DNA of 64,000 bases, from the NCBI GenBank assembly GCA_021777055.1, contig JAIQZO010000071.1, positions 60,802 to 124,801 on the forward strand. Reading direction: 5' to 3'. Positions within the stretch are counted from its first letter, which is position 1, and every line of letters begins with the position of its first letter. The stretch comes from Candidatus Anammoxibacter sp. (GTDB lineage: Bacteria > Planctomycetota > Brocadiia > Brocadiales > Anammoxibacteraceae). The position numbers were made by a program, and so were the translations under genes. Shown here in pieces: positions 37,938 to 46,589 of the stretch. The notes below the pieces were generated by a model. It had not been told where the DNA came from and did not search any database. It was given only the letters and a program-made list of their open reading frames with translations.

Positions 37938-38384
37938 TTAATCAGTTTTTGGGTTTGTATTTGGCCACCCGGACTCCTCAACATCATGAATTGGGTCTAA
38001 TAAAAGCAAATCCTCCATATCCGTATATTTATGTAAAACAGGTACTTCAAAATCATGCTTTTCTGCAACATTATCTGTTGTCAGATTCGTTGATTTAGGA
38101 TTACCGTCTTCTACAACAATAATCAAGTTTTCATCAAGCAATTGAGAAATAAATTTACTAACTCCATTCTTTATATCATTTGCATTTCCATGATATTGAG
38201 ATACAATTGAATTGCTTATTTGATCTATTGCATTTCCTTCTTCAATAAGGTTCCAAATGGAGGCACCAACCTTATCAATACTGTAATAAAATCCATTTTC
38301 CATATTAACTATTATTGCCTCGCCATCAATGATTTCATTAATCACTTGCGGCGAATTAACTTTTACAAATTCAGCTATATTCAT
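37938..38384 (-). CDS. PqqD-like peptide chaperone (RRE) with leader-like C-terminal tail
   Basis: 148 residues. Residues 1-92 are a PqqD/RRE winged-helix domain (AIIVNMENGFYYSIDKVGA, IWNLIEEG, VSKFISQLLDENLIIV). After an acidic linker, residues 110-148 form a tail beginning DFEVPVLHKYTDMEDLLLLD, then PIHDVEESGWP. F-x-x-P-x-L (112-117) has the form of the Y/F-x-x-P-x-L motif by which RiPP leader peptides bind RREs. AAAGG lies 7 bases before the ATG. It is first in the cluster, and its stop overlaps the ribosome binding site of the HprK-like kinase. The tail may be an internal ligand or a modified substrate; both are inference. Confidence 0.85.
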   Translation of the reverse strand: MNIAEFVKVNSPQVINEIIDGEAIIVNMENGFYYSIDKVGASIWNLIEEGNAIDQISNSIVSQYHGNANDIKNGVSKFISQLLDENLIIVVEDGNPKSTNLTTDNVAEKHDFEVPVLHKYTDMEDLLLLDPIHDVEESGWPNTNPKTD

Positions 38385-38971
38385 TAATAAACCTTTATAA
38401 CTCTATTAAAAAAAATACTCAAAAATTGTATTTAAATTTCTTTCTGCATACCGCCAAACTGTGTTATCCGCTCTTCAACCGTTAGAGTACACTACCCTTT
38501 ACATTCCCCTATATTCTATTGGAAAAAAGTACAAGTGCACCTGACCATGTTCTTGTGTTCGAATCCGGTAAGAGTTCCCATACTTGCCATTCCTCATTAC
38601 TCAGGACGGCTTCGTCACCTATGGCTAACTCAAATCTGTCATTTGCTTCAAAGCAGATAATATAATGAATTAAAAGTCAAATCGCAAATGACATACCATT
38701 ATGCAAAAGTAAGCAACTTTAACTAAGTGTTAATTGTAACATACTGTAATACAATTGTTTACGTTCTTCCGTGTCAAAATTTACTGAGGTCGATAAACAA
38801 AGACAAACTGCTAGAAAGCTAACACTTGAGAAAATACCTGAGAGACTAACTAGGCCTAACATGTTAAATACCAACATGGTACAGAACCTGATATCTGTGT
38901 TAACATTGTAACACTTCTTTGTTTCGTAAAACAGGTTTTGATTTAACGAAGATATAGATTCCAGCTGATAG
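38385..38971. other. Region upstream of the cluster: promoter plus eroded coding
   Basis: About 590 bases that must contain the promoter of the PqqD-led operon. Two protein-like minus-strand open stretches without starts lie here: 38509-38676 (annotated separately) and a 29-codon stretch near 38395-38480 reading RADNTVWRYAERNLNTIF in another frame. They suggest a decayed gene just upstream of PqqD. Confidence 0.4.
38509..38676 (-). pseudogene. Start-less 55-codon coding fragment upstream of PqqD
   Basis: The open frame between a TGA at 38677 and a TAG at 38509 reads IICFEANDRFELAIGDEAV then LSNEEWQVWELLPDSNTR, ending in VLFSNRI. The composition is protein-like (acidic, three Trp), but no ATG, GTG or TTG precedes it in frame. 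It is either a remnant of a larger gene or, less likely, a small peptide gene with an ATT start. I do not recognise a family. Confidence 0.4.
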
Positions 38972-39331
38972 AATCTACAACCTGGGCGTCAGGTTGTGTT
39001 GTATAAGGACTCCGGGTATAGAGGTGAGAGTATTACTGTAAGCGGAGTGGGATCAATAGAATACCTGATAAGGCCAGTTCTATACGTTTGGTTGGCGGAA
39101 CAACTAATAACGAAACATGGGTTTGTCTGCCACTCTGGGGATTCAAGTTGTAATGCATTTTCTATACAAGAAGGATTACTTAATCTAGTTACTTGTGGTG
39201 CCCCAGGCAACATGTTCATTAGTCCCGAATCGTACAACGAAAAAATTAGTATTACACATTCTGTCACCTTCACCTTGTCAGCCATGGATGGGTATAGTTA
39301 CCATTGGTGCGCCATAGTGTGGAAAACGTAG
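38972..39331 (+). CDS. Possible beta/gamma-crystallin-like fragment
   Basis: Open frame from a TAG at 38969; the first possible start is GTG 38996 (111 residues), without a ribosome binding site. YKDSGYRG fits the crystallin Greek-key pattern Y-x4-Y-x-G, followed by ESITV, and SYNEKISITHS recalls the later strand. Upstream in-frame codons (NLQPGRQVV) also look coding, so the true N-terminus may be lost. The GTG lies in an 8-bp hairpin (38977-38984 with 38990-38997). An overlapping minus-strand frame (38989-39285) is less protein-like. It could be an extracellular protein or a relic. Confidence 0.4.
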   Translation, partial: NLQPGRQVVLYKDSGYRGESITVSGVGSIEYLIRPVLYVWLAEQLITKHGFVCHSGDSSCNAFSIQEGLLNLVTCGAPGNMFISPESYNEKISITHSVTFTLSAMDGYSYHWCAIVWKT

Positions 39332-39505
39332 AGCAACAAGTTAATTATTAATATCTACCTGAAAGATTTGACTCTAATCTCTTACAACTAAAAAAAATTA
39401 GAATGTAGTACTGTCTTTGCTTTTCTATCATATTTTAAGATAACTTATTAGCAGATCCATAGAGGTTTATATTGTAAATTATAGAAAAATAAATCGTCTA
39501 CCCTA

Positions 39506-42500
39506 TTATTTCACTATCTTTAGTTTTGGAGCAAAGACTGCATCTTTGAATCCATTGCGCTTTAATAACCATTTTACTATTTTTTCCCTTCCAGGTTGCG
39601 CATACGCTCTGTATGTGCCCGATTGAAGGTTGAAAATTATAGTATCTCCTTTTCTCATCATTTCACCACCTGTGATTAACCTTGCGCCTCCAAAACTCCT
39701 GCCGTTGGCAAGTGCTTTAGAACCCGCAAGATACCAATGTTTTGTACCCACAAATATTGAACCGTTTGGTCTTATTGCAAAATCAATCCCATGTCCATTG
39801 GGAATAACCTCCAGTAACTCTTTTGTAAAATTTATTGTAGGTGTTTTTCCACCAAGTTCGGTTGCTGCTCTGGCTTCTAAATCAGGCCTGCCTTTAGGAA
39901 ATTGGGATTTGCCATGGAGAAGCCAGTTTTTATAACTTGAAACGTTTTGGTCCTGTAAAACAATTATACGTTCCTTTCCGATGGATGATAGACCTGCTTC
40001 AACCTTTTTTGCCTCTGTTGCAAGGGCAAGTCCGGGAGATCGTCGTTGTGTTAATGCGTTTAATCTTTGTGTTAATGCGCGAGACCTGTTTCCTATTGTC
40101 GCGATTCCTCCAGGTATAAGAATTTCTCCTCCTGTCGCAATTAGTTCTGCGTAAAACTTGTCATCGGTAATAAATGTTTCCGCACCTGTACGTAATGTTT
40201 TATGAAGAATTGTATCTTGATGTTTATTTGTAACTACCTGTTTTGTTCCAGCATACATCATATCAGCCGCATACAATATTTGAGCAACACCGGCTACAGA
40301 TGTAGTAGGTTCAGGGATTACTACCATTAAGAATCCTGTTGCGGCAAGAATCGCGCCATCAAAGAATGGAGAGTTGTGGTAATTGATCTCAGGTGCTGCG
40401 GCAAGATCAAACCTATGCCAGTTTGTTCGTTCAATAAATCGATTGTATTTTGAGTTAATAAAACCAGCTCCGTCGCAATATAGATTATGCAAATCATCAT
40501 TATCCCCTTCTCTAACCACATCATTCATAAAGCCTAGCATAGCTCTATATGTGAATATGTTGGGAAATTCAAATCCATCAAAATCTTCATCAGTACCTTC
40601 TCTTGTCTCTGCTTGTTCACCGTTTAGGGTATAATCATATTCTTCAACAATATTTCCCTTGTCACCAGATAAAAATGCCGTATTCCCTTTGAAATCATAA
40701 TGAAAGTAAACCTTTTTGTTATCGTTTGCTCTAACAGCAAACAATAGGATTCCACTTGGCGTATATACGTAAGACCAAACGATTGTTTTCCCGTTGGAGG
40801 TATGAACTATCTGGGATACTCTTGGGGTCTTTAACGCATAGTTCCATACATATTTAGTTATTGATACATTATCACCGATAGTTGTTTTGCGTTCTATTCT
40901 TAAACCTAGGGCATCATATAGGTAAGTGTCTTTTACAAGCTTTGAAGCGCTTGTTGTGTTTTGTATTGTTTCAATTCTAGAAGCAGGGTCCCAGCTATAC
41001 ATATAGTTATTATCAAATGTTAGCCTGCCTCTTTTATCGTATTGAAATGCCTTTATTTGCGATCCCTGGTTGTAAACAAGGGAAAGATTGCTTTTATCGC
41101 TAATAAGGGTACTTTGAACGCCACCCTGAACCGCATCAAGGATTTTACCGGTTTTTCCTATTAAGACTGCATGTTTTGAGGTTAGGATTGCAGTGCCTTC
41201 AAGGTTTTCCGGAAAATCCTCTTCAATTTCTTCAATCTTCATCCCTTTTTCTAAAGTGGGTATAAATTTTGCCTCATTTTTTGAAATGTATGTGGAATCA
41301 TTGGGATTGGTATATGTGTTGTATTTTGTAGTAAACCCGTTGGGACGAGTAATGTTTGCAAGACGACCGTCACTTCGATAATTGAATGTTGTTGTCTTGC
41401 TGTCCCAATCAACAATCTCTTCAAGTGCTCTACCTTTATATTTATAAGTAACTGTTCTGGCTTTTGCACCAATGTCATCTACCGATGGATACGTAATAGT
41501 TTCAATACGACTCTTTTCATCATAAGTAATCTTAATTCCATTGCTTTCTACAATCTGTTTATTTTTTATAGTAAGAGAAACACCTTCTGCATTTGTTATT
41601 TGTCCTCGGTTATCTCGCTCATAATCCAATGTAATAACACGAGGCCCTTGATCCCCTTGTAATGTCTTTGGTCTGTCTGAAATTTGGTCAGAAAATCTTG
41701 CCTCTATAATCGGTCCGGCATCACCTTCGGTATATTTTAACCTAGTGATATTGTTCGTCCCATCATATGTGATATCAGCAGTACCGTTATCCGGATAGGT
41801 AACTTTAGACAAACGGCTCCGGTTGTCATATTCATATTTCTCAATACTGCCTATAGGATCACTGGTTTCTGTTAATCTCCCAAATTCATCATATTTTCTT
41901 ATCCACTCATTTTTATTAGGATCTACAGTTTTTGTAACCAATCCCAGATCGTTTCTTTCATAAACAATTTCAGCATTACTAGGGAATTGAATCTTTGAAA
42001 CTAATCCTAGTTTATCATAGTCAATTTTCGCCTCTTGGTTTAAAGGATTTTTAATCTTTTTCACCCTGCCCATTTCATCATATTCTGTTTGTAGTGTGTT
42101 ATCCAAAGGTGTTTTAATCTCTGTAATCCTATCCATAGAGTCTGACGTAAATGTTGTAGTGTTATCCAGTGGGTCAGTAGCAGACTTGATTACACCTTCA
42201 TTGTTATAGTCAGCTTTCCATTTAAAGCCAAGAGTGTCAGTCACATTTGTAACAATTCCTGTTTCGCTATATTCAAAAGCAATACTATTATTGGCTTGAT
42301 CTTTTATCTCTTTTGATCGCCAGATTTCATTATAAGTTGCTTCAGAAGTTCCAATATTTTCCTCGATTATTGAGTTCAGGCGTTCCATGGAATCATATTT
42401 ATATTCAACTTTATTTTGTAAAGGATCAGTAATGCTTGCAAGGTTTGAATTGTCATTATATGTGTAAGTTGCCGTGTTTTCACTTTCGTCCTTAACAGAA

Positions 42501-45500
42501 ACAACAAAATCATTATTATCGTACGTATATACTCTAGTTGTTTCATCAGGGTGCTTTATCGTTGTAATTCTGTTTAAGTTATCATGCTCAAAACTAGTTG
42601 TACCTTTTCCATCATTTACTGAACTTGGTATACCATTCTCATTATAGTTAAACGTTATAGTTCCCCCCAAAGGGTTCTTGAAAGTTTCTATTCGTCCATT
42701 ATTATTGTATGTGTACGTCCACTCTTTATTGTTTCTATCTATCCTGGAAGTTATATTTCCTGAGTCGTCATAAACATTACTTTCTGAAGTGCTATCAGGA
42801 TATAGAAGTTTTGTGAGATCAAAGAAGTCAATACCATTTGTACTACGTTTAGTATAAATGAATTCGGTAGTACTGTTATCGGGTTCAGTAATAGATGATA
42901 TTTTGCCACTCTCATCGTCATATGTATAAAAGGTTGTGTTATTCAGCCTATTCGTTACAGATGTACGACGGTTATTATCATCATATCTAAATGTTATGGA
43001 GTTATCAGATTCGTCAGTAAAAGATAAAAGTTCTCCGTTTTCTCCATATAAATATTGCCTACTGTTACCAATTCCACTTTGATTAATCGGGGTAAAAACA
43101 GTAGTAACACTATCGGAATAATCAAAGGAGTAAACGTTTTCAGCTTTATCTTCAACTACCGAGACATTTCCGTCATCATTATAACTGATTGTTACAGGAG
43201 TGTTGCCGTTGGGTAAAGTGATTTCAGACAATAATCCGCAAATGTTATTAAGCTCATCATATTTATATGCTGTCGTTTTTTCTAACGTGTTAGTAAAAGT
43301 GGAAAGGAGATTGTTTTTATATGTATATTTTACTTCTCTTGTACCGTCTGAAACTTTTGTGAGATGATCATCTATATCATAATCTAATGTTAACTTTAAT
43401 CCAGAATCATTTGATACCTGTTCTAAAAGATCGTTATTACTATATTTTAATGTTAGTTTATTTCCTCTACCGTCCTCTATAAAGGTTAATTTTGCCTTTC
43501 TGCAATCTTCAAATTCAAATGTGAATTGCAATTCAGTTGAGATATCCGCAAAAATAAATTGATCTCCGTTCTCTGTCAATTGATATTTTATATCCAGTGG
43601 TTCTATAAGATCCCATTTAATATCAACATTGTTTTTCTTAAACCTAATTATGCGTCCCGTGTGGGTAATTATCTCAACATCGTCTTTTAATCTGGTAAAT
43701 TCCCATTGAAAATTATGTTTCCAATTTCTACCCAACACATCAATATTTCCTCTATCAAGTGCAGATGCATAATAACGTATAAAAGATATTGGCATTGGTC
43801 CGTTTAGAAAGATATCTACTGGTTCATTTAAAACAATTTCACCTGTAAAGGTGTTTACAAAACCAAGAGCAGTTGTTGATTGTGCGAAATTTGCGGCAGT
43901 AAGAGTATTAGTTGAGGTTGTGCATGAATCTGAAGTGATTGGCACTTCCATCTGTGCAGTCACTATTGATTCGATACCAGTTTCTGAACTAACATAAAAA
44001 ACTAGTTTTCCTTGGTCATTAAAGGCTTTAGGGTTTGTTCCATTTTGATTACGATGTATCAATAATTCAGAAATAGTTTGTTTGTTACCGTTACCAATAT
44101 CTAACTGATCACCAGTTTGTAGAATCTTTACTATTTTAGATCCATCATAAGCATAGATGCCGCTGCTGCTAACTGCTTCGTTTCCAAAACCATCCAATTC
44201 GCCTTCTGTTAATGTGGCCCTAAAAACAACCTGACCTCTATTATTCGCCAAGGTTGATATCCATATATCAAGAAAACGTTCATTGGTTGCAGAATCAGGT
44301 GCTTTATCTCCTTCTCTCACAATTAGTTCATCTTCGAGCCATAAAGAAGTTTTCTTTGTACTTTCATTAATGCGGCTAAATAGAGCACGTCCATCATCAA
44401 GAAGGAAAAGATTTGCGTTATCATTGGTATGATCAAGCACGTCTATTCCATTATCACCAGCAACGAGTCGTCTGTTTCCTGCTTTATCATACACATATAA
44501 ACTCTCTACTCCAGTTGACGGAACCAAACCATATAACAGAGCAGAGCCATTATTATTGAAAAAGAATCCTGGCCTGCCATTTACCGCATTAAAAGAGTTG
44601 TTCAGCTCTACATCACCTTTGTTCATCCCAGGGCAGCTATCATTCCACAAAATAACTTGCGATAATAAACCTGGTTCTGCAGACCATAAACCACGACAAT
44701 TAATTTCAGTGAAACCAGTCAAAGCATCCGTAGAACCAAACAAACCAACGGAGCCATCATTGTCAAAATAGAAAAAACCTACAAAACAGAACGTGCAGAT
44801 ATTCCAATCAAGTAAAGGTACAAGAGTTTCTTCGTCTCTACAAGCAGGATCTGCAAGCCAAAGCCTGTCAATAGATGAATCTTCAGGATATTTGAATACA
44901 ACCTGCCCATTGTCATTCAAATAAAATGGTATTATGCTATCTGGAGATAAGGTATTAAATGTCCCACCTTCAGGATTATCCATTTCGTGAAACAGTACCG
45001 GAGTGAGATCATTTTGTGTACTCCCAACCCAAACGCTATAAAAACTATTTTCAGGGCTGTTTCTTTTCTCTAAACGAAAGTTAAAAGCAACCTCACCTCT
45101 TTCATTTAAAAAGATGTTAGACGTTCTGCCCCCCCTGAACCTTCTATTTGTTGTAAATCCGTCATCCATTCTTGGATGGTTGGAAAAAAAGGTGTTATTT
45201 GAGACTTCACGAGCGGGTGATCCTTCTCGAACTAAAATAGACAGCGGTCTATTTTCTTCTTTGATCCAAACGCTGGAATAAAAGTTCCCATCCTCACCTG
45301 AAGATTTATTTTTATCCTGGACCTTTGCAAGGAATGCAATCTTACCAGCATTGTTTATCACTGGTAGATCAAACCGAGAAAAAAAATTACCGACCGGAGT
45401 ACCAGTAGCTTGCATACCTGTAGTCGCTATAATCTTGATAGAATTAGATTGTGCAAAAACTTGGGAAGGGATATATATTGAAGACAAAAGGTATAAAACA

Positions 45501-45535
45501 AAAAAAACAAAAATAGATCGTATTCTTAGAATCAC
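39506..45535 (-). CDS. Giant secreted YD/RHS-repeat protein, possible polymorphic toxin
   Basis: About 2,009 residues from GTG 45535, set by AAAGGAGGG at 45542-45550. A signal peptide is at 1-29. Residues about 35-540 hold NxxGxxxF propeller-like repeats (INNAGKIAF, LNERGEVAF, LNDNGQVVF). A DUF6531-like junction (TGEIVLNEP, ISFIRYYAS) at about 565-625 is followed by some 25 YD repeats (YDELNNI, YDNNGR, YDEFGRLTET) to about 1440. A non-YD insert (KFIPTLEKGMKIEEIEEDF) interrupts before the last YD repeats. The RHS core is degenerate (LYCDGAGFINSKYNRFIER). The C-terminal 250 residues have a hydrophobic segment and a basic tip I cannot assign. No immunity gene is evident downstream. Confidence 0.88.
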   Translation of the reverse strand: MILRIRSIFVFFVLYLLSSIYIPSQVFAQSNSIKIIATTGMQATGTPVGNFFSRFDLPVINNAGKIAFLAKVQDKNKSSGEDGNFYSSVWIKEENRPLSILVREGSPAREVSNNTFFSNHPRMDDGFTTNRRFRGGRTSNIFLNERGEVAFNFRLEKRNSPENSFYSVWVGSTQNDLTPVLFHEMDNPEGGTFNTLSPDSIIPFYLNDNGQVVFKYPEDSSIDRLWLADPACRDEETLVPLLDWNICTFCFVGFFYFDNDGSVGLFGSTDALTGFTEINCRGLWSAEPGLLSQVILWNDSCPGMNKGDVELNNSFNAVNGRPGFFFNNNGSALLYGLVPSTGVESLYVYDKAGNRRLVAGDNGIDVLDHTNDNANLFLLDDGRALFSRINESTKKTSLWLEDELIVREGDKAPDSATNERFLDIWISTLANNRGQVVFRATLTEGELDGFGNEAVSSSGIYAYDGSKIVKILQTGDQLDIGNGNKQTISELLIHRNQNGTNPKAFNDQGKLVFYVSSETGIESIVTAQMEVPITSDSCTTSTNTLTAANFAQSTTALGFVNTFTGEIVLNEPVDIFLNGPMPISFIRYYASALDRGNIDVLGRNWKHNFQWEFTRLKDDVEIITHTGRIIRFKKNNVDIKWDLIEPLDIKYQLTENGDQFIFADISTELQFTFEFEDCRKAKLTFIEDGRGNKLTLKYSNNDLLEQVSNDSGLKLTLDYDIDDHLTKVSDGTREVKYTYKNNLLSTFTNTLEKTTAYKYDELNNICGLLSEITLPNGNTPVTISYNDDGNVSVVEDKAENVYSFDYSDSVTTVFTPINQSGIGNSRQYLYGENGELLSFTDESDNSITFRYDDNNRRTSVTNRLNNTTFYTYDDESGKISSITEPDNSTTEFIYTKRSTNGIDFFDLTKLLYPDSTSESNVYDDSGNITSRIDRNNKEWTYTYNNNGRIETFKNPLGGTITFNYNENGIPSSVNDGKGTTSFEHDNLNRITTIKHPDETTRVYTYDNNDFVVSVKDESENTATYTYNDNSNLASITDPLQNKVEYKYDSMERLNSIIEENIGTSEATYNEIWRSKEIKDQANNSIAFEYSETGIVTNVTDTLGFKWKADYNNEGVIKSATDPLDNTTTFTSDSMDRITEIKTPLDNTLQTEYDEMGRVKKIKNPLNQEAKIDYDKLGLVSKIQFPSNAEIVYERNDLGLVTKTVDPNKNEWIRKYDEFGRLTETSDPIGSIEKYEYDNRSRLSKVTYPDNGTADITYDGTNNITRLKYTEGDAGPIIEARFSDQISDRPKTLQGDQGPRVITLDYERDNRGQITNAEGVSLTIKNKQIVESNGIKITYDEKSRIETITYPSVDDIGAKARTVTYKYKGRALEEIVDWDSKTTTFNYRSDGRLANITRPNGFTTKYNTYTNPNDSTYISKNEAKFIPTLEKGMKIEEIEEDFPENLEGTAILTSKHAVLIGKTGKILDAVQGGVQSTLISDKSNLSLVYNQGSQIKAFQYDKRGRLTFDNNYMYSWDPASRIETIQNTTSASKLVKDTYLYDALGLRIERKTTIGDNVSITKYVWNYALKTPRVSQIVHTSNGKTIVWSYVYTPSGILLFAVRANDNKKVYFHYDFKGNTAFLSGDKGNIVEEYDYTLNGEQAETREGTDEDFDGFEFPNIFTYRAMLGFMNDVVREGDNDDLHNLYCDGAGFINSKYNRFIERTNWHRFDLAAAPEINYHNSPFFDGAILAATGFLMVVIPEPTTSVAGVAQILYAADMMYAGTKQVVTNKHQDTILHKTLRTGAETFITDDKFYAELIATGGEILIPGGIATIGNRSRALTQRLNALTQRRSPGLALATEAKKVEAGLSSIGKERIIVLQDQNVSSYKNWLLHGKSQFPKGRPDLEARAATELGGKTPTINFTKELLEVIPNGHGIDFAIRPNGSIFVGTKHWYLAGSKALANGRSFGGARLITGGEMMRKGDTIIFNLQSGTYRAYAQPGREKIVKWLLKRNGFKDAVFAPKLKIVK

Positions 45536-45550
45536 AAAAATCCCTCCTTT
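45535..45550 (-). promoter_or_regulatory. Ribosome binding site selecting a GTG start
   Basis: AAAGGAGGG at 45542-45550 with a 6-base spacer to GTG at 45533-45535. The protein then starts with a clean signal peptide, so the longer TTG start at 45577 is rejected. Confidence 0.7.
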
Positions 45551-45728
45551 AATTGGCATGAAATCACCATGCTCCAAATCATGTACCAGGATAAGATAAT
45601 GCTACACTGCCGTAACAGGTTATAAATTCAGTATCAAGAATTATTGAAAACAAACAGCTTACCTCTGAAATTCGTTAATAGTTCGAGATTTTACGATTAG
45701 AAAATTATTACGTGATCAACTACTCTTC

Positions 45729-46247
45729 CTATGGTCTTTCTCGCAAACTAATAGTACCAAGATTAGTTGTAAAAGTAACTAGACCACCTAAAAGTGCTTT
45801 TGCCGTAATGGTAAATTTTGCTGCGCCATCTCTAGTGGTTTGCGATAAAGGAATTACTTCTATTCTTCGTGCGTTTGCTGTGACTACAGATTCTGTTACA
45901 TTTGTGGACCCATCTTCTGACAAATTACGTATTGTTATCTCAACACTTTCATCTCTTGATAGATCTATTCTATATCTTTTACCTTGTTCTATTTCACTAA
46001 AAGAGGGGTGATTTGCTTCAATTACATGGTTTTTAGGTTCAGAAACCTGCCCAGTGGATCTCGAAAGAATATTTCCTGTAAGGTCATATGTGAACCTTAC
46101 AATCCCACCATCATCATAACGAACAGATGTTAACCTGCCAAGTTCATCATAACTATATGATTCTCCAAATGTTTGGTTTGCCCCTAATAAAGACGTAACT
46201 AATAATGTTAAAGCTATAAATATGGGTTTACAATCCAATTTTTTCAT
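45729..46247 (-). CDS. Small secreted one-YD-repeat protein with Ig-like tail
   Basis: 172 residues. The signal peptide is 1-28 (ending QTFGES). Two YD units follow: YSYDELGRLTSVRYDDGG and FTYDLTGNILSRSTG (about 30-65). An Ig-like domain takes up the rest (SVEITIRNLSEDGSTNVTE, IEVIPLSQTTRDGAAKFTI, GGLVTFTTNLGTI). It resembles the C-terminal domain of the VCBS protein at 9137-11875. AAGGAAGAG lies just upstream. It is 190 bases before the giant YD protein on the same strand and could be its partner or the remains of a larger YD protein. Confidence 0.82.
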   Translation of the reverse strand: MKKLDCKPIFIALTLLVTSLLGANQTFGESYSYDELGRLTSVRYDDGGIVRFTYDLTGNILSRSTGQVSEPKNHVIEANHPSFSEIEQGKRYRIDLSRDESVEITIRNLSEDGSTNVTESVVTANARRIEVIPLSQTTRDGAAKFTITAKALLGGLVTFTTNLGTISLRERP

Positions 46248-46421
46248 AACTCTTCCTTCTCTTCTCAGTTAATGTTCTCTATATATCACAACAGCAAAAT
46301 AAATTTTGCACTCCGATTAATGCCTGGCTTTCTGTGTATAGAGTGTTACACCAGATACCAAGCCCTACTTTTTTATTGTAATTTCTAGAGTATCCAGTAT
46401 TGCGGTTGTATCTCCACTGCG

Positions 46422-46589
46422 CTATGTAAATAGTTTCGGCAACCCATAACGAATTTTTACAATAATATCACAGCTTGTTATTTGGGTGTTTGCCTTTAGG
46501 TTAAACCGCCCAGAGACCATTTTATTACACATTAATGATAGCAGTTCAATTCTACCAAATGTCCCGTCTTTCACATACAGAACATTCAC
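46422..46589 (-). CDS. Possible 55-residue protein or gene fragment
   Basis: Open from GTG 46589 to TAG 46422. The translation begins VNVLYVKDGTFGRIELLSL and ends KIRYGLPKLFT, with protein-like composition and two Cys. No ribosome binding site precedes the GTG and a stop lies directly upstream in frame, so it may be the end of a decayed gene. Family not recognised. Confidence 0.35.
   Translation of the reverse strand: MNVLYVKDGTFGRIELLSLMCNKMVSGRFNLKANTQITSCDIIVKIRYGLPKLFT

Noticed and set aside
37922..37987. Overlap of the HprK-like kinase with the PqqD gene
   Set aside because: The upstream ATG at 37987 has no ribosome binding site; starts at 37930 or 37921, after the AAGG at the PqqD stop, remove the overlap.
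19443..38384. Calling the cluster a lasso peptide locus
   Set aside because: The defining cyclase (asparagine-synthetase-like) and leader peptidase (transglutaminase-like) genes and a precursor gene are absent; only accessory-type genes are shared.
38560..38585. GTGTTCGAATCC, which looks like a tRNA T-loop
   Set aside because: The flanking bases do not form a T-stem and no acceptor, D or anticodon arm can be folded around it; it lies within a protein-like minus-strand fragment.
38989..39285. 98-codon minus-strand frame as an immunity gene for the YD protein
   Set aside because: It has no ribosome binding site and is antisense to a more protein-like plus-strand frame with a crystallin-type motif; kept only as a question in the findings.
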